Assembly (NCBI GenBank): GCA_947177345.1
Contig: CAMWUB010000013.1
Location: 1-14,495 of the forward strand
DNA length: 14,495 nucleotides
Reading direction: 5' to 3'
Source: an uncultured Ruminococcus sp.
GTDB lineage: Bacteria; Bacillota; Clostridia; Oscillospirales; Ruminococcaceae
The first letter of the stretch is position 1. Each line of letters begins with the position of its first letter. Under the pieces are notes generated by a model. The model saw nothing but the letters and a program-made list of their open reading frames with translations, made no database searches and was not told the origin of the DNA. This document shows positions 6,910 through 14,091 of the stretch, in pieces. The position numbers and the translations under genes are program-made.

Positions 6910-7863
6910 TTATAAATTAAGTCCGTTGAAACTGTCATCAAGGATTGTTTTTGATTTCTGGAATTTTTCTTTTTCCTCGTCGGTGAGGGATAACTCAACA
7001 ATTTCCTTGACACCGTTTCTTCCTATGATACACGGTACGCCAATGAATACATTTTTACTGTCGTATTCACCGCAGAGTTTGGCAGATACGGTAAGTACAC
7101 TGTTTTCGTCACCGAGGATAGCTTTTATAATACGTGTGATAGCCATTCCGATACCGTAATATGTAGCTCTTTTAGCCTCGATAATCTTATAAGCGGCGGT
7201 GCGTACCTGTTCTTCAATTGACTGCATATCTTCAATTTTGTAGTCATTTTTTTCGTCGGCGAGAATTTCAGTAACGGATTTTGTAGCAAGCATTACCTGC
7301 GAAAGTGGTACAAATTCGCTGTCACCGTGTTCGCCGATTACGTATGCGTGAATGTTTTTCGGGTCAACGGTGAAGTAATCGCCGAGAAGGTAACGCAGAC
7401 GGGCTGTATCGAGTGAAGTTCCCGTACCTATTACCCTTGAAGCTCCGAAACGTGAAAGTTCATAGGTTACACGTGTCATTATGTCGACGGGGTTAGTAGC
7501 AACAAGGAAAATGCCATCAAAACCGGACTTTACAACCGGCGAGATGATAGAACGGAAAACTTCGGTATTACGCTGGAGCAGGTCAAGACGAGTTTCGCCC
7601 TCACGCTGAGCGACACCGGCAGCTATTACGACTATATCAGCATCTTTACAGTCTTTGTAATCACCGGCATATATCCGCATATTTGACTTTGCAAAGGCAA
7701 GACCGTGATTCAAATCCATAGCCTCACCTTTAGCACGTTCCTTGTTTACGTCTATAAGAACGAGTTCATTACATATACCGCCCTGATTTACGAGGGCATA
7801 GGCGAAACTCATTCCTACCATACCAGTACCAATCAGGACAACTTTTCTTTTATCAGTATTCAT
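6910..7863 (-). CDS. ldh: L-lactate dehydrogenase
   Basis: A 317-residue NAD-dependent dehydrogenase that reduces pyruvate to L-lactate in the cytoplasm, regenerating NAD+ in fermentation. The Rossmann glycine motif GTGMVG is at 12-17 and the NAD-ribose acidic residue is D38 (LVLID). The substrate loop AQREGETRLDLL carries Q86, the residue that marks lactate rather than malate dehydrogenase (which has Arg), and R92. TNPVD is at 123-127, LDTARLR holds D152 and R155, and the catalytic His is H179 in IGEHGDSE. Length is normal. The start is set by CGGAGGT six bases before the ATG. It has its own consensus promoter and terminator, so it is a single-gene unit. No Rex-type operator (TTGTGA-n6-TCACAA) is visible. 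Confidence 0.95.
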   Translation of the reverse strand: MNTDKRKVVLIGTGMVGMSFAYALVNQGGICNELVLIDVNKERAKGEAMDLNHGLAFAKSNMRIYAGDYKDCKDADIVVIAAGVAQREGETRLDLLQRNTEVFRSIISPVVKSGFDGIFLVATNPVDIMTRVTYELSRFGASRVIGTGTSLDTARLRYLLGDYFTVDPKNIHAYVIGEHGDSEFVPLSQVMLATKSVTEILADEKNDYKIEDMQSIEEQVRTAAYKIIEAKRATYYGIGMAITRIIKAILGDENSVLTVSAKLCGEYDSKNVFIGVPCIIGRNGVKEIVELSLTDEEKEKFQKSKTILDDSFNGLNL

Positions 7864-7895
7864 TATAAACCTCCGGTTTTAAAATTTATATATCT

Positions 7896-7924
7896 ATTAT
7901 AAACTAAAATTTCCGGAAAGTCAA
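7896..7924 (-). promoter_or_regulatory. Promoter of ldh
   Basis: Minus strand TTGACT (7924-7919), 17-base spacer, TATAAT (7901-7896). The spacer holds the 8-bp palindrome TTCCGGAA (7911-7918), but this word is common in the surrounding DNA. The -35 lies only about 20 bases past the stop of the upstream kinase-like gene. Confidence 0.9.
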
Positions 7925-7942
7925 GAAATTTTTATTAAAAAA

Positions 7943-8536
7943 TCAGAAATTATTTCTTGCCCTGATGTATTTTTCAAGATAATCTACTGTACCGTCTATA
8001 CCGAGGCAGGTACTGTTAATACAGATGTCATATAATCTTGAATCACCCCAGTGTCCTGAACAGTGATAGTTATGATAGCGTTTGCGTTTTTTGTCTTTTT
8101 TGCGGATAAATTCCTTAGCATCTTCTTCGGAAAGGTCATAAACTTTCATGACACGTTTTATTTTAGCGTCCATGTTGGCGAGTATGAACAGCGATACAAG
8201 TGCCGGATTGTCCTTTAATTTAGTTTCGGAACATCTTCCGACTACCACAAAAGATTCACCGCTTTCAGACTTTTCTTTCAGAAAATTGAACTGCATTTCA
8301 GCTATATTGTCTTCGATTGAATTACTATATCCACGTACACGACGTGATATTAACTTCTTTTTAGGATTTTCGTTATATTTTTCGATTTCTTCCGGAGTAA
8401 GTCCGGTACGTTCAGCGATTTCAGTTATAAGATGCCTGTCATAAACAGGTATTCCGAATCTTTCGGCGAGTGCCTCTGCAATAACTCTGCCACCGCTTCC
8501 GAACTCTCTGCCGACCGATATAATAAGTTGTGACAT
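7943..8536 (-). CDS. Cytidylate kinase-like family protein
   Basis: A 197-residue P-loop protein. It starts with an NTP-binding loop, SVGREFGSGG (G9 to G16), typical of the cytidylate-kinase-like family that is common in Clostridia. PVYDRHLI (about 30-37), FVVVGRCS (about 95-102) and the basic lid-like segment IRKKDKKRKRYHNYH follow, the usual order in this family. It probably phosphorylates a nucleotide or small metabolite, but family members are mostly uncharacterised and it is distinct from housekeeping Cmk. AGGAGG precedes the ATG. It follows the transporter gene by 15 bases, so both are one transcript. No GC-rich terminator follows; transcription may run on into ldh. Confidence 0.82.
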   Translation of the reverse strand: MSQLIISVGREFGSGGRVIAEALAERFGIPVYDRHLITEIAERTGLTPEEIEKYNENPKKKLISRRVRGYSNSIEDNIAEMQFNFLKEKSESGESFVVVGRCSETKLKDNPALVSLFILANMDAKIKRVMKVYDLSEEDAKEFIRKKDKKRKRYHNYHCSGHWGDSRLYDICINSTCLGIDGTVDYLEKYIRARNNF

Positions 8537-8551
8537 AAAAATTCCTCCTGA

Positions 8552-9904
8552 TTATAAATATCTCATGAAAATATAAGCCGTCGATATTGCAAGTACTATC
8601 ACGGTAGCCGGAGCAAGTTTTTTACAGTATTTTCCCCAGCCTATCGGATAGCCGTTTTTCGCTGCTACTGAAGTTCCTACAACATTTGCAGATGCTCCGA
8701 TAGGTGTAGCACTACCGCCTATGTCCGTACCTATTGAGAGCGTCCACGCAAGTGTAGGAAGTGCTACACCCGACGTTGTGGCGAGGCTCTGAATGACAGG
8801 TACCATAGTTGCCGCAAATGGTATATTATCAACAAATGCACTCGCAAATGCTGATACCCACAGAATAATTACTATCATGAGTTTAACGTTACCACCGCTT
8901 ATTTTTTCGATAAAATCGGCTATTATTTCAAGTATGCCGGTTTCCTCGAGACCACCGACAACTATAAACAACCCTATGAAAAATACTACTGTTTTATAAT
9001 CAACTTTTTTAAGTAATTCAACGGCATCTTTTGCAAAGGCTATCAGAGTTATTATTGCTATGAAAAGTCCGATAGTTGCCACTGTAAGATGTGTTATCGA
9101 GTGAGTTACGAGAAGTACCACCGCACAGCCGAATATAACCGTACTTGCAATGAAATCCCTTTTATCAGTTATTGCTTCCGAGGGTTTCGGAAGTTTTGAG
9201 ATGTCAATGTTTTCGCTTTTTTCGGAAACAAGTTCCTTTTTAAACGCAAAGTAAAAGAAAATAATGGAGACTATCAGGGAAATTCCTGCTACAACGCCGG
9301 TATTTGTAAGGAAATCTCCGAAAGAGTAGCCTAATGATGTACCTACTATTATGTTCGGAGGGTCACCGCACATTGTAGCTGAACCGCCTAAATTTGCACA
9401 GAAAATTTCCGATAAAATCATAGGTATGGGATTGAATTTCAGTAGTTGCGAAAGTTCAATAGTTACCGCCGCAAGAAACATTATTACTGTTATGCTGTCG
9501 ATAAACATTGAAAGTACTGCCGACATAATCATGAATGTTATGAAAACTGGTATAGTCCTGCATTTTACAAGAAACGCAATCTTCATACATAACCACCGGA
9601 AAAATCCGGCTTTTGCCATACCTTCAACCATTACCATCATGCCGGCGATAAAGATGATAGTCGCCCAGTTGATACCTTTGCTTTCGCTTTCCGTGACCTG
9701 ATACCAGAAATCTTTAGTAGCGAATCCTTTCAGAGCAAGGGTTTCCCATATTGCAGAACCGCTCCGCATACATATGCCGAATACTACCACAAGTGTAAGT
9801 ATTCCGCTCCCGAGAGTTACATAATGCCGTTCTATCTTATCCATGACTATGAGTATGAACATAGCCACGAATATTATCACGGCGAAAATCTGTGATGCTG
9901 TCAT
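8552..9904 (-). CDS. ArsB/NhaD-type ion transporter (SLC13-like superfamily permease)
   Basis: A 450-residue membrane protein with about 11-12 hydrophobic segments. Two similar halves carry the family signatures: NLGGSATMCGDPPNIIVG (about 171-188) and IGTDIGGSATPIGASANVVG (about 391-410), with FVDNIPFAATMVPVI (about 357-371) between. GDPPN and VDNIPF are typical of the NhaD sodium/proton antiporter and ArsB arsenite permease branch of the ion-transporter superfamily. Whether it moves Na+/H+, an anion or a dicarboxylate cannot be told; no ars genes are nearby. A longer reading frame begins at 9952, but the ATG at 9904 follows AGGAGG at 8 bases and is chosen. It heads the operon with the kinase-like gene. 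Confidence 0.87.
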   Translation of the reverse strand: MTASQIFAVIIFVAMFILIVMDKIERHYVTLGSGILTLVVVFGICMRSGSAIWETLALKGFATKDFWYQVTESESKGINWATIIFIAGMMVMVEGMAKAGFFRWLCMKIAFLVKCRTIPVFITFMIMSAVLSMFIDSITVIMFLAAVTIELSQLLKFNPIPMILSEIFCANLGGSATMCGDPPNIIVGTSLGYSFGDFLTNTGVVAGISLIVSIIFFYFAFKKELVSEKSENIDISKLPKPSEAITDKRDFIASTVIFGCAVVLLVTHSITHLTVATIGLFIAIITLIAFAKDAVELLKKVDYKTVVFFIGLFIVVGGLEETGILEIIADFIEKISGGNVKLMIVIILWVSAFASAFVDNIPFAATMVPVIQSLATTSGVALPTLAWTLSIGTDIGGSATPIGASANVVGTSVAAKNGYPIGWGKYCKKLAPATVIVLAISTAYIFMRYL

Positions 9905-9940
9905 ATTCTTAACCTCCTGTATATATTTTGCACCTTTGGA

Positions 9941-9969
9941 ATTATAGCACATTATAAAAGATTTTTCAA
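9941..9969 (-). promoter_or_regulatory. Promoter of the transporter/kinase-like operon
   Basis: Minus strand TTGAAA (9969-9964), 17-base spacer, TATAAT (9946-9941). This promoter lies upstream of the ATG at 9904 and inside the longer alternative reading frame, which supports the shorter start. Confidence 0.88.
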
Positions 9970-10068
9970 GAATATTTTTTATTTTATGACAGCTTTTTCA
10001 GAATTTATGCAAAAAGCAGATTAAAGACATGGAAATTATGTAGAAATTTGTTGTATTTTCCGGACAGT

Positions 10069-10284
10069 TCAGCGTGATTCGTCAGGTGTCTGTAAGTCCT
10101 CTACGTGACACCCGAAAAATTTAGCAAGTCTCCAGTAAGTTTCTTTTGAAGTAACACCACGGTCTAAAGCACTGTAAAGACATTCACAAGTTATACCGCT
10201 TTCCTTGCTGAGCTGGCGTATAGTTTCTATACCGAGTTTTTCCATCTGGTCATAAAATTCCGTGACATTGAGGATTATTTTCAT
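10069..10284 (-). CDS. Small helix-turn-helix protein at the end of the transposition operon
   Basis: A 71-residue protein. A probable HTH spans about 19-62 (IRQLSKESGITCECLYSALD, then TYWRLAKFFGC), similar in layout to short XRE/Cro-type DNA-binding proteins. The ribosome binding site GGAGGT lies in the last codons of the MuB-type gene, five bases upstream, so the two are translationally linked. Its place, last in the operon after the transposase and its ATPase, suggests an accessory in transposition or its control; an excisionase-like or regulatory role is possible. Function not known. Confidence 0.6.
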   Translation of the reverse strand: MKIILNVTEFYDQMEKLGIETIRQLSKESGITCECLYSALDRGVTSKETYWRLAKFFGCHVEDLQTPDESR

Positions 10285-10289
10285 AATAA

Positions 10290-11216
10290 TTATACCTCCA
10301 TATCCATAAATTCAGCCATAGCAACAAGTCCCGCATATGTAAAATTTTCATTGTCGTATGCGTTGGAAAAAAGATTCATAGCTCCCCTTAATGCCTGTGG
10401 TGTATGTGCGATTTTAAGAAGATAATCTATTTCAGCATTCATATTGTTTTTTTCGAGAACCGGAAATATTCTGCAAATATCCTCACGCTTTATATCTGTA
10501 CTGCGATATATTTTCCGCTGGCGTGTTCTGTTTGAAATCTGTGCAAATTCAGCTTTTCGGTTGCCCATTGCGGATATAGTATTAATATTTCCGATAAAAC
10601 ATATACCTAAAGTCTGCCCTTTACTGCTGAAATAGTCTGAAAAACTTCGTAATACTTCAATAGTTTTCAGTGTAAGATGCTGTGCCTCGTCGAAAATAAA
10701 TACAGTACCGTCAGAAATTTTATTGACTATCGAAAACCACATATCACTGATATTTTTTTCCTGACCTGCTCCGATTCTTTCGGCTATTATTTTCATAAGA
10801 TTCCGCATACTGTTGATACACGGATTTATTGTTATAAGAAAACTGTCAGCCGGATTATCAGATACAAATTTCTGTGCCGATTTTGTTTTACCTATACCGG
10901 CATCACCGCATACCACAGCAAGACCGCCACCACTCTGACAGTTTGCAATAACCCTGTAAATGTTTCCGGAAACAGTAGTTTCAATGTAATCAGTTTCGGA
11001 ATATACAGAATCTGTTTTTTTGTCATCGCTGAAATAATTTTCAAGCATATCAAAAATCTTCTGCGGATTTGATTTATATTTTCCGTTACGTACCTGTGAA
11101 AGTGTAGTACCTGATACACCTATAATTTTTCCTATTGCATTCTGACTGATATTCTTTTCATTCATGAGGTTTTCGACTTTATCAAGCAGAAGTTTCTGTT
11201 TATCAGTATACATCAT
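10290..11216 (-). CDS. MuB-type AAA+ ATPase, transposition target-selection protein
   Basis: A 308-residue protein, close to MuB in size. An N-terminal helix-turn-helix (about 8-58, KNISQNAIGKIIGVSGTTLS) precedes an AAA+ domain. Walker A is CGDAGIGKT (103-111), Walker B VFIFDEAQH (172-180), and the sensor-1 region is CFIGN (about 206-210). This architecture matches MuB, which binds target DNA as ATP-dependent filaments, delivers it to the transposase and helps prevent insertion into the element itself. It overlaps the transposase gene by 14 bases, and GAGG precedes the ATGATG start. TniB/TnsC/IstB relatives share the ATPase, but the HTH-AAA layout and the MuA-like neighbour favour MuB. Confidence 0.87.
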   Translation of the reverse strand: MMYTDKQKLLLDKVENLMNEKNISQNAIGKIIGVSGTTLSQVRNGKYKSNPQKIFDMLENYFSDDKKTDSVYSETDYIETTVSGNIYRVIANCQSGGGLAVVCGDAGIGKTKSAQKFVSDNPADSFLITINPCINSMRNLMKIIAERIGAGQEKNISDMWFSIVNKISDGTVFIFDEAQHLTLKTIEVLRSFSDYFSSKGQTLGICFIGNINTISAMGNRKAEFAQISNRTRQRKIYRSTDIKREDICRIFPVLEKNNMNAEIDYLLKIAHTPQALRGAMNLFSNAYDNENFTYAGLVAMAEFMDMEV

Positions 11217-13167
11217 TTTTTTTCCTCATTTCAGCGTTACGGGTCATTTTATCGAGGTCAATAATTATATTTTCAGAACCTGCTACCATAAGTTTTTCAG
11301 ATTCTTCATTTATTATAACAGGCACGATTTTTTTAGGAGGTTGTATGCAGAATTTGTTATCTTTACGGTATTGTGCTTTTCTTACTGTTATATCAAGAAG
11401 TGTAAGGCGTTGTTTGTTTGTGAGTTCCGGAACAGTTTCCTTAATATGTTCACGTACAAATTTTTTAGTATTTCGTATGATTGCATTTGCATCTGAAAGA
11501 GTATCAATATTTTCTTCGAGATAATCCGCCATAAGAGTATCAGCAACAGCCCATGTGAATAAATATTTATCTGTCTGAGCGTCATAAATTCTTACGCTAC
11601 GCAAATCAGCCGGATTGTATCTGATAAATACTTCTCTTTCAAGATTCATTATAGTTTTTTCCGGTTCAGTGAACCATATTTTTTCACCGCATATAGTTAT
11701 ATATACACCATTGCGTTTGATTTTCTGTTTGCGTGTAGTTCTCATAAGCATGAGATTCAGAGCGGATTCCGGAGCTTTTCTTATTAAACAGGATGTTTTA
11801 TTCCATACATCAAGGCGTGTAAGACCTTTGTAACACTTTTCAGAACCGCCGTATTCCTGAAGATTATATACACCGTCAATCCAGTTGCCGAATACTTCAC
11901 GGATTTCATAGTCACACGGAAGTTTACCGTCTTTTATACGACGTTTCAGACTTTCAGGTTTTTCAAGAACTGTACCGCCACAGAATCCGCTGAAAAGTTT
12001 TGAAAACTGATTCTTTATAGTGCAGAAAGTTCTTTCAATAGGTTTGGCTTTGGCGTTTCTTACAATAGCGTTACGCATTTCAATTCCGAGGGTTTCAAAG
12101 ATAGTAGGCGGATTTTTTACAGATTTGATATTTTTTCCGGAGCGGTGACCTCTGCCCCCGATGTCATGTGTAAGGAACTCCCTGCCGTTATCAACATATA
12201 TACAATCGGGAATACCGAAACGCATTATTCCGTGTCTTAATGCAAGTACTGTAGATTGTGAATCAGGTGATTCAGTTATATTCCAGCCGGTAAGAACTCC
12301 GGATTTAGCATCAAGAAAAGCCGTAAGATATAATCGGTGGATTTTGTTTTCCTCGCTGTATGACTGTATATCAAAAGTATGATTATCGGCAATCCAGCAC
12401 GAATTGGCAGAAAGTTTATCATACATACGCATTATATACGGAACGCACCTGTCATTGAAAGCCTTTTCGCCGTCACGGAGCAGAGTTCTTACAGATACGG
12501 AAACATCTTTTTCAATGCGTCGGCGGAAAGTCATTTCAGTAGGTATTTTACTTAGAAGTTCCGGATAAAATTCAGCTGTCCAGTCAATAGTGTTTCTGTA
12601 ACATATAGATACAGAGGGTTTGTTTTCGTCAAGCCAGTTATAAAGAAAATTTTCCCATACAGGTTCAGGAATGGAACTTTTTCCGTTATTCCACGGAGAA
12701 TGTTTACCGATTACGCCGTAATAATCCTTGTTTCTGAAAGCAGATAACTTTCTGTAAAGAATATCGGTACTTATCTTTATATCAGGATATTTTAGTCTGC
12801 ATTCGCCTATGAAATCGTTGTCGAAATCGCATTTATGATTATATTGCGAGCGTCTCGCCTGCCAGTCTTTGAGAAGTTCGCACCAGAAGCGGAGTTCAGA
12901 ACGTTCATTTTCGGAGAGTTCTTCAATAGTAGGCAGTTGACGTATAATTTCAGATTTTGATTTTTCCGGAATCATTTTTTTGATACCATAATATTCTGCC
13001 TGTAAGTTTTCAGGAAGTTCAGTTACCGGAATCATATAGCAAGGTTTTTTGTTCTGTGGGTGTGAGCGTATTTCAGTTTTTATTTTACCATTACTGCAAA
13101 GTTTTCTTATATAGCGTACCGAACATTTTTTCAGCTCAGCGGTCTGCTTTATGGTAAGATATTCCAT
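11203..13167 (-). CDS. MuA-type DDE transposase
   Basis: A 654-residue protein, nearly the length of MuA (663). The N-terminus (about 1-45, YLTIKQTAELKKCSVRYIRK) is a winged-helix/MerR-like DNA-binding part. A further helical end-binding region (about 75-235) comes before the RNase H-fold catalytic core. The catalytic triad is visible: D261 in WIADNHTFD, D326 in YVDNGREF and E378 in AKPIERTF, with spacing like the MuA residues D269, D336 and E392. A Mu-type C-terminal beta-barrel region follows (about 470-550), then a basic tail that in MuA contacts MuB. It would cut both element ends and join them to target DNA. AAAGGAG precedes the ATG, which overlaps the stop of the upstream HTH gene (TAATG). 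All key residues are present, so it is likely active. Confidence 0.92.
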   Translation of the reverse strand: MEYLTIKQTAELKKCSVRYIRKLCSNGKIKTEIRSHPQNKKPCYMIPVTELPENLQAEYYGIKKMIPEKSKSEIIRQLPTIEELSENERSELRFWCELLKDWQARRSQYNHKCDFDNDFIGECRLKYPDIKISTDILYRKLSAFRNKDYYGVIGKHSPWNNGKSSIPEPVWENFLYNWLDENKPSVSICYRNTIDWTAEFYPELLSKIPTEMTFRRRIEKDVSVSVRTLLRDGEKAFNDRCVPYIMRMYDKLSANSCWIADNHTFDIQSYSEENKIHRLYLTAFLDAKSGVLTGWNITESPDSQSTVLALRHGIMRFGIPDCIYVDNGREFLTHDIGGRGHRSGKNIKSVKNPPTIFETLGIEMRNAIVRNAKAKPIERTFCTIKNQFSKLFSGFCGGTVLEKPESLKRRIKDGKLPCDYEIREVFGNWIDGVYNLQEYGGSEKCYKGLTRLDVWNKTSCLIRKAPESALNLMLMRTTRKQKIKRNGVYITICGEKIWFTEPEKTIMNLEREVFIRYNPADLRSVRIYDAQTDKYLFTWAVADTLMADYLEENIDTLSDANAIIRNTKKFVREHIKETVPELTNKQRLTLLDITVRKAQYRKDNKFCIQPPKKIVPVIINEESEKLMVAGSENIIIDLDKMTRNAEMRKKNDVY

Positions 13168-13391
13168 TAATTCACGCTCCTTTCGGTGTAGCCGGTTTCA
13201 TCGAGAAGAAGATAATCAACGCTTATGACCAACGCCGTTGAGATTTTAATAATCATGTTCATTGACGGATTGAAATGACCTCTTTCGAGACGTGAAACAT
13301 ATGGTTGTGTTGTATGGACTTTTTTAGCAAGTTCCGCCTGAGTGAATCCGAGTTCCTCACGTCTTGATTTTATTTTCTGTCCGAATCTCAT
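13167..13391 (-). CDS. Ner/Cro-like XRE-family regulator, first gene of the transposition operon
   Basis: A 74-residue protein that is almost entirely one XRE helix-turn-helix domain: FGQKIKSRREELGFTQAELAK, then the recognition region TTQPYVSRLERGHFNPS, ending VDYLLLD. It is the first gene after the strong operator-controlled promoter and abuts the transposase gene (TAATG). That position corresponds to Ner of Mu or Cro of lambda, small proteins that counteract the lysogenic repressor and damp early transcription. It probably binds the same AGTACCAA operators as the divergent repressor. The start is set by AGAAAGGAAAT upstream of the ATG at 13391. Confidence 0.82.
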   Translation of the reverse strand: MRFGQKIKSRREELGFTQAELAKKVHTTQPYVSRLERGHFNPSMNMIIKISTALVISVDYLLLDETGYTERSVN

Positions 13392-13467
13392 AAAAAAATA
13401 TTTCCTTTCTGTTTACTTTTTGTGTTTCGTGTGTTAAAATTATGATTGAACATATAGCCTTTATAAT

Positions 13468-13496
13468 ATTATAGTACCAATTTTGGTACTTGTCAA
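13468..13496 (-). promoter_or_regulatory. Perfect consensus promoter of the transposition operon
   Basis: Minus strand TTGACA (13496-13491), 17-base spacer, TATAAT (13473-13468). The spacer is almost entirely the operator palindrome, so bound repressor would block RNA polymerase directly. Predicted leader about 70 bases. No stronger promoter is possible by consensus, so tight repression would be needed. Confidence 0.92.
13473..13490. promoter_or_regulatory. Operator O1, palindrome in the promoter spacer
   Basis: AGTACCAA-TT-TTGGTACT: all 8 bases of each arm match. It lies between the -35 and -10 of the leftward promoter and overlaps the edge of the -10. A dimeric XRE-type protein is the expected ligand. 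Confidence 0.85.
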
Positions 13497-13504
13497 GTAA
13501 TTTT

Positions 13505-13522
13505 AGTACCAAAATTAGAATT
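13505..13522. promoter_or_regulatory. Operator O2, weaker second copy
   Basis: AGTACCAAAATTAGAATT repeats one arm of O1 exactly (AGTACCAA) with a degenerate second arm (5 of 8). It begins 32 bases from O1, three helical turns, so proteins on both sites would face the same side. It lies just upstream of the repressor -10. Confidence 0.65.
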
Positions 13523-13533
13523 TTGTCGTTTTG

Positions 13534-13539
13534 TATAAT
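13534..13539 (+). promoter_or_regulatory. Probable -10 of the repressor promoter
   Basis: TATAAT in the stretch TTTTGTATAAT, about 38 bases before the repressor ATG. No good -35 is at the right distance; the region where it would lie overlaps O2. A weak promoter activated or blocked through O2 fits a self-regulated repressor. Confidence 0.5.
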
Positions 13540-13576
13540 TTTATTGTTTTAAAAAATTTATCTGAGGTGATTTAAA

Positions 13577-14038
13577 ATGTTAAAGAGATTGGAAAAATCA
13601 GAAGAATATCATTTCATATTCAACAACATCATAGACCTTTGCAACGGAAAAAATATAACTGTAAGTAATGTAATGGGAAGTTTTGCAACAAGCAAAAGTG
13701 CTATGCCAGCATGGAAAAAAGGGAATATTCCACCGGATACTCTTCTTAAACTTGCTGAATTTTTCGGTGTATCCGTTGATTATCTCATTACAGGTAAAGA
13801 ACCGGAAACGAAACTTACTGAAAATGAGCAGGATTTACTTGATATTTTCCGTACCCTCGACAATCGGGAACAGTTAAAGCTTATCGGCAGACTTCAGGAA
13901 ATGTATAAATTTGAAGCAAGTAGCGAAATAGTCGGAATAAAAGTTGCACGTACTACCGATAAGATACCTGTAAGAAAAGAAGTGACTTCAGAAGAACTTA
14001 AAATTATAGAAACCCTGCCGGAAGAAACAGATTTCTGA
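13577..14038 (+). CDS. XRE-family repressor (ImmR/cI-like)
   Basis: A 153-residue protein. The N-terminal XRE domain (about 10-75) shows VSNVMGSFATSKSAMPAWKKG, then PPDTLLKLAEFFGVSVDYLITG, the standard end of phage-type repressor HTH domains. The remainder (about 80-153) is helical and charged (LTENEQDLLDIFRTLDNREQLKLIGRL), a form frequent in Firmicutes repressors that act with an ImmA-type protease. There is no Ser/Lys self-cleavage domain of the LexA type, consistent with cleavage in trans. GAGGTG precedes the ATG. It is divergent from the transposition operon, with two AGTACCAA operators between them, and the peptidase gene follows directly. Very probably the lysogeny-type repressor of the element. 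Confidence 0.85.
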   Translation: MLKRLEKSEEYHFIFNNIIDLCNGKNITVSNVMGSFATSKSAMPAWKKGNIPPDTLLKLAEFFGVSVDYLITGKEPETKLTENEQDLLDIFRTLDNREQLKLIGRLQEMYKFEASSEIVGIKVARTTDKIPVRKEVTSEELKIIETLPEETDF

Positions 14039-14046
14039 TATAGTCA

Positions 14047-14091
14047 AAGCATCACCAAGCAGTTAAAATAACTCTTGGAGGTGCTTTTTTT
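14047..14091 (+). terminator. Terminator-like hairpin that contains the ribosome binding site of the next gene
   Basis: Arms 14047-14059 and 14074-14086 form 13 positions (one G-U pair and one A-A mismatch) around a 14-base loop, followed by seven T (14085-14091). The 3' arm holds GGAGGTG, the ribosome binding site for the peptidase gene, and its TTG start begins in the T run. It could attenuate transcription, hide the ribosome binding site, or both. Confidence 0.7.

Noticed and set aside
7911..7918. TTCCGGAA palindrome in the ldh promoter as an operator
   Set aside because: TTCCGG words are frequent throughout this DNA, including coding regions, so the match alone means little.
9905..9952. 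Longer N-terminus for the ArsB/NhaD-type transporter
   Set aside because: The extension overlaps the -10 region and the AGGAGG of the ATG at 9904, and its residues are polar and unlike the family start.
9992..10017. Hairpin GCTTTTT/AAAAAGC as terminator of the transposition operon
   Set aside because: AT-rich stem of 7 bp with no T tract on the minus strand; kept only as a weak candidate for an element-end feature.
10677..11072. Plus-strand open frames opposite the ATPase and transposase genes
   Set aside because: They lie antisense to clearly coding frames with intact motifs and lack ribosome binding sites or family resemblance.
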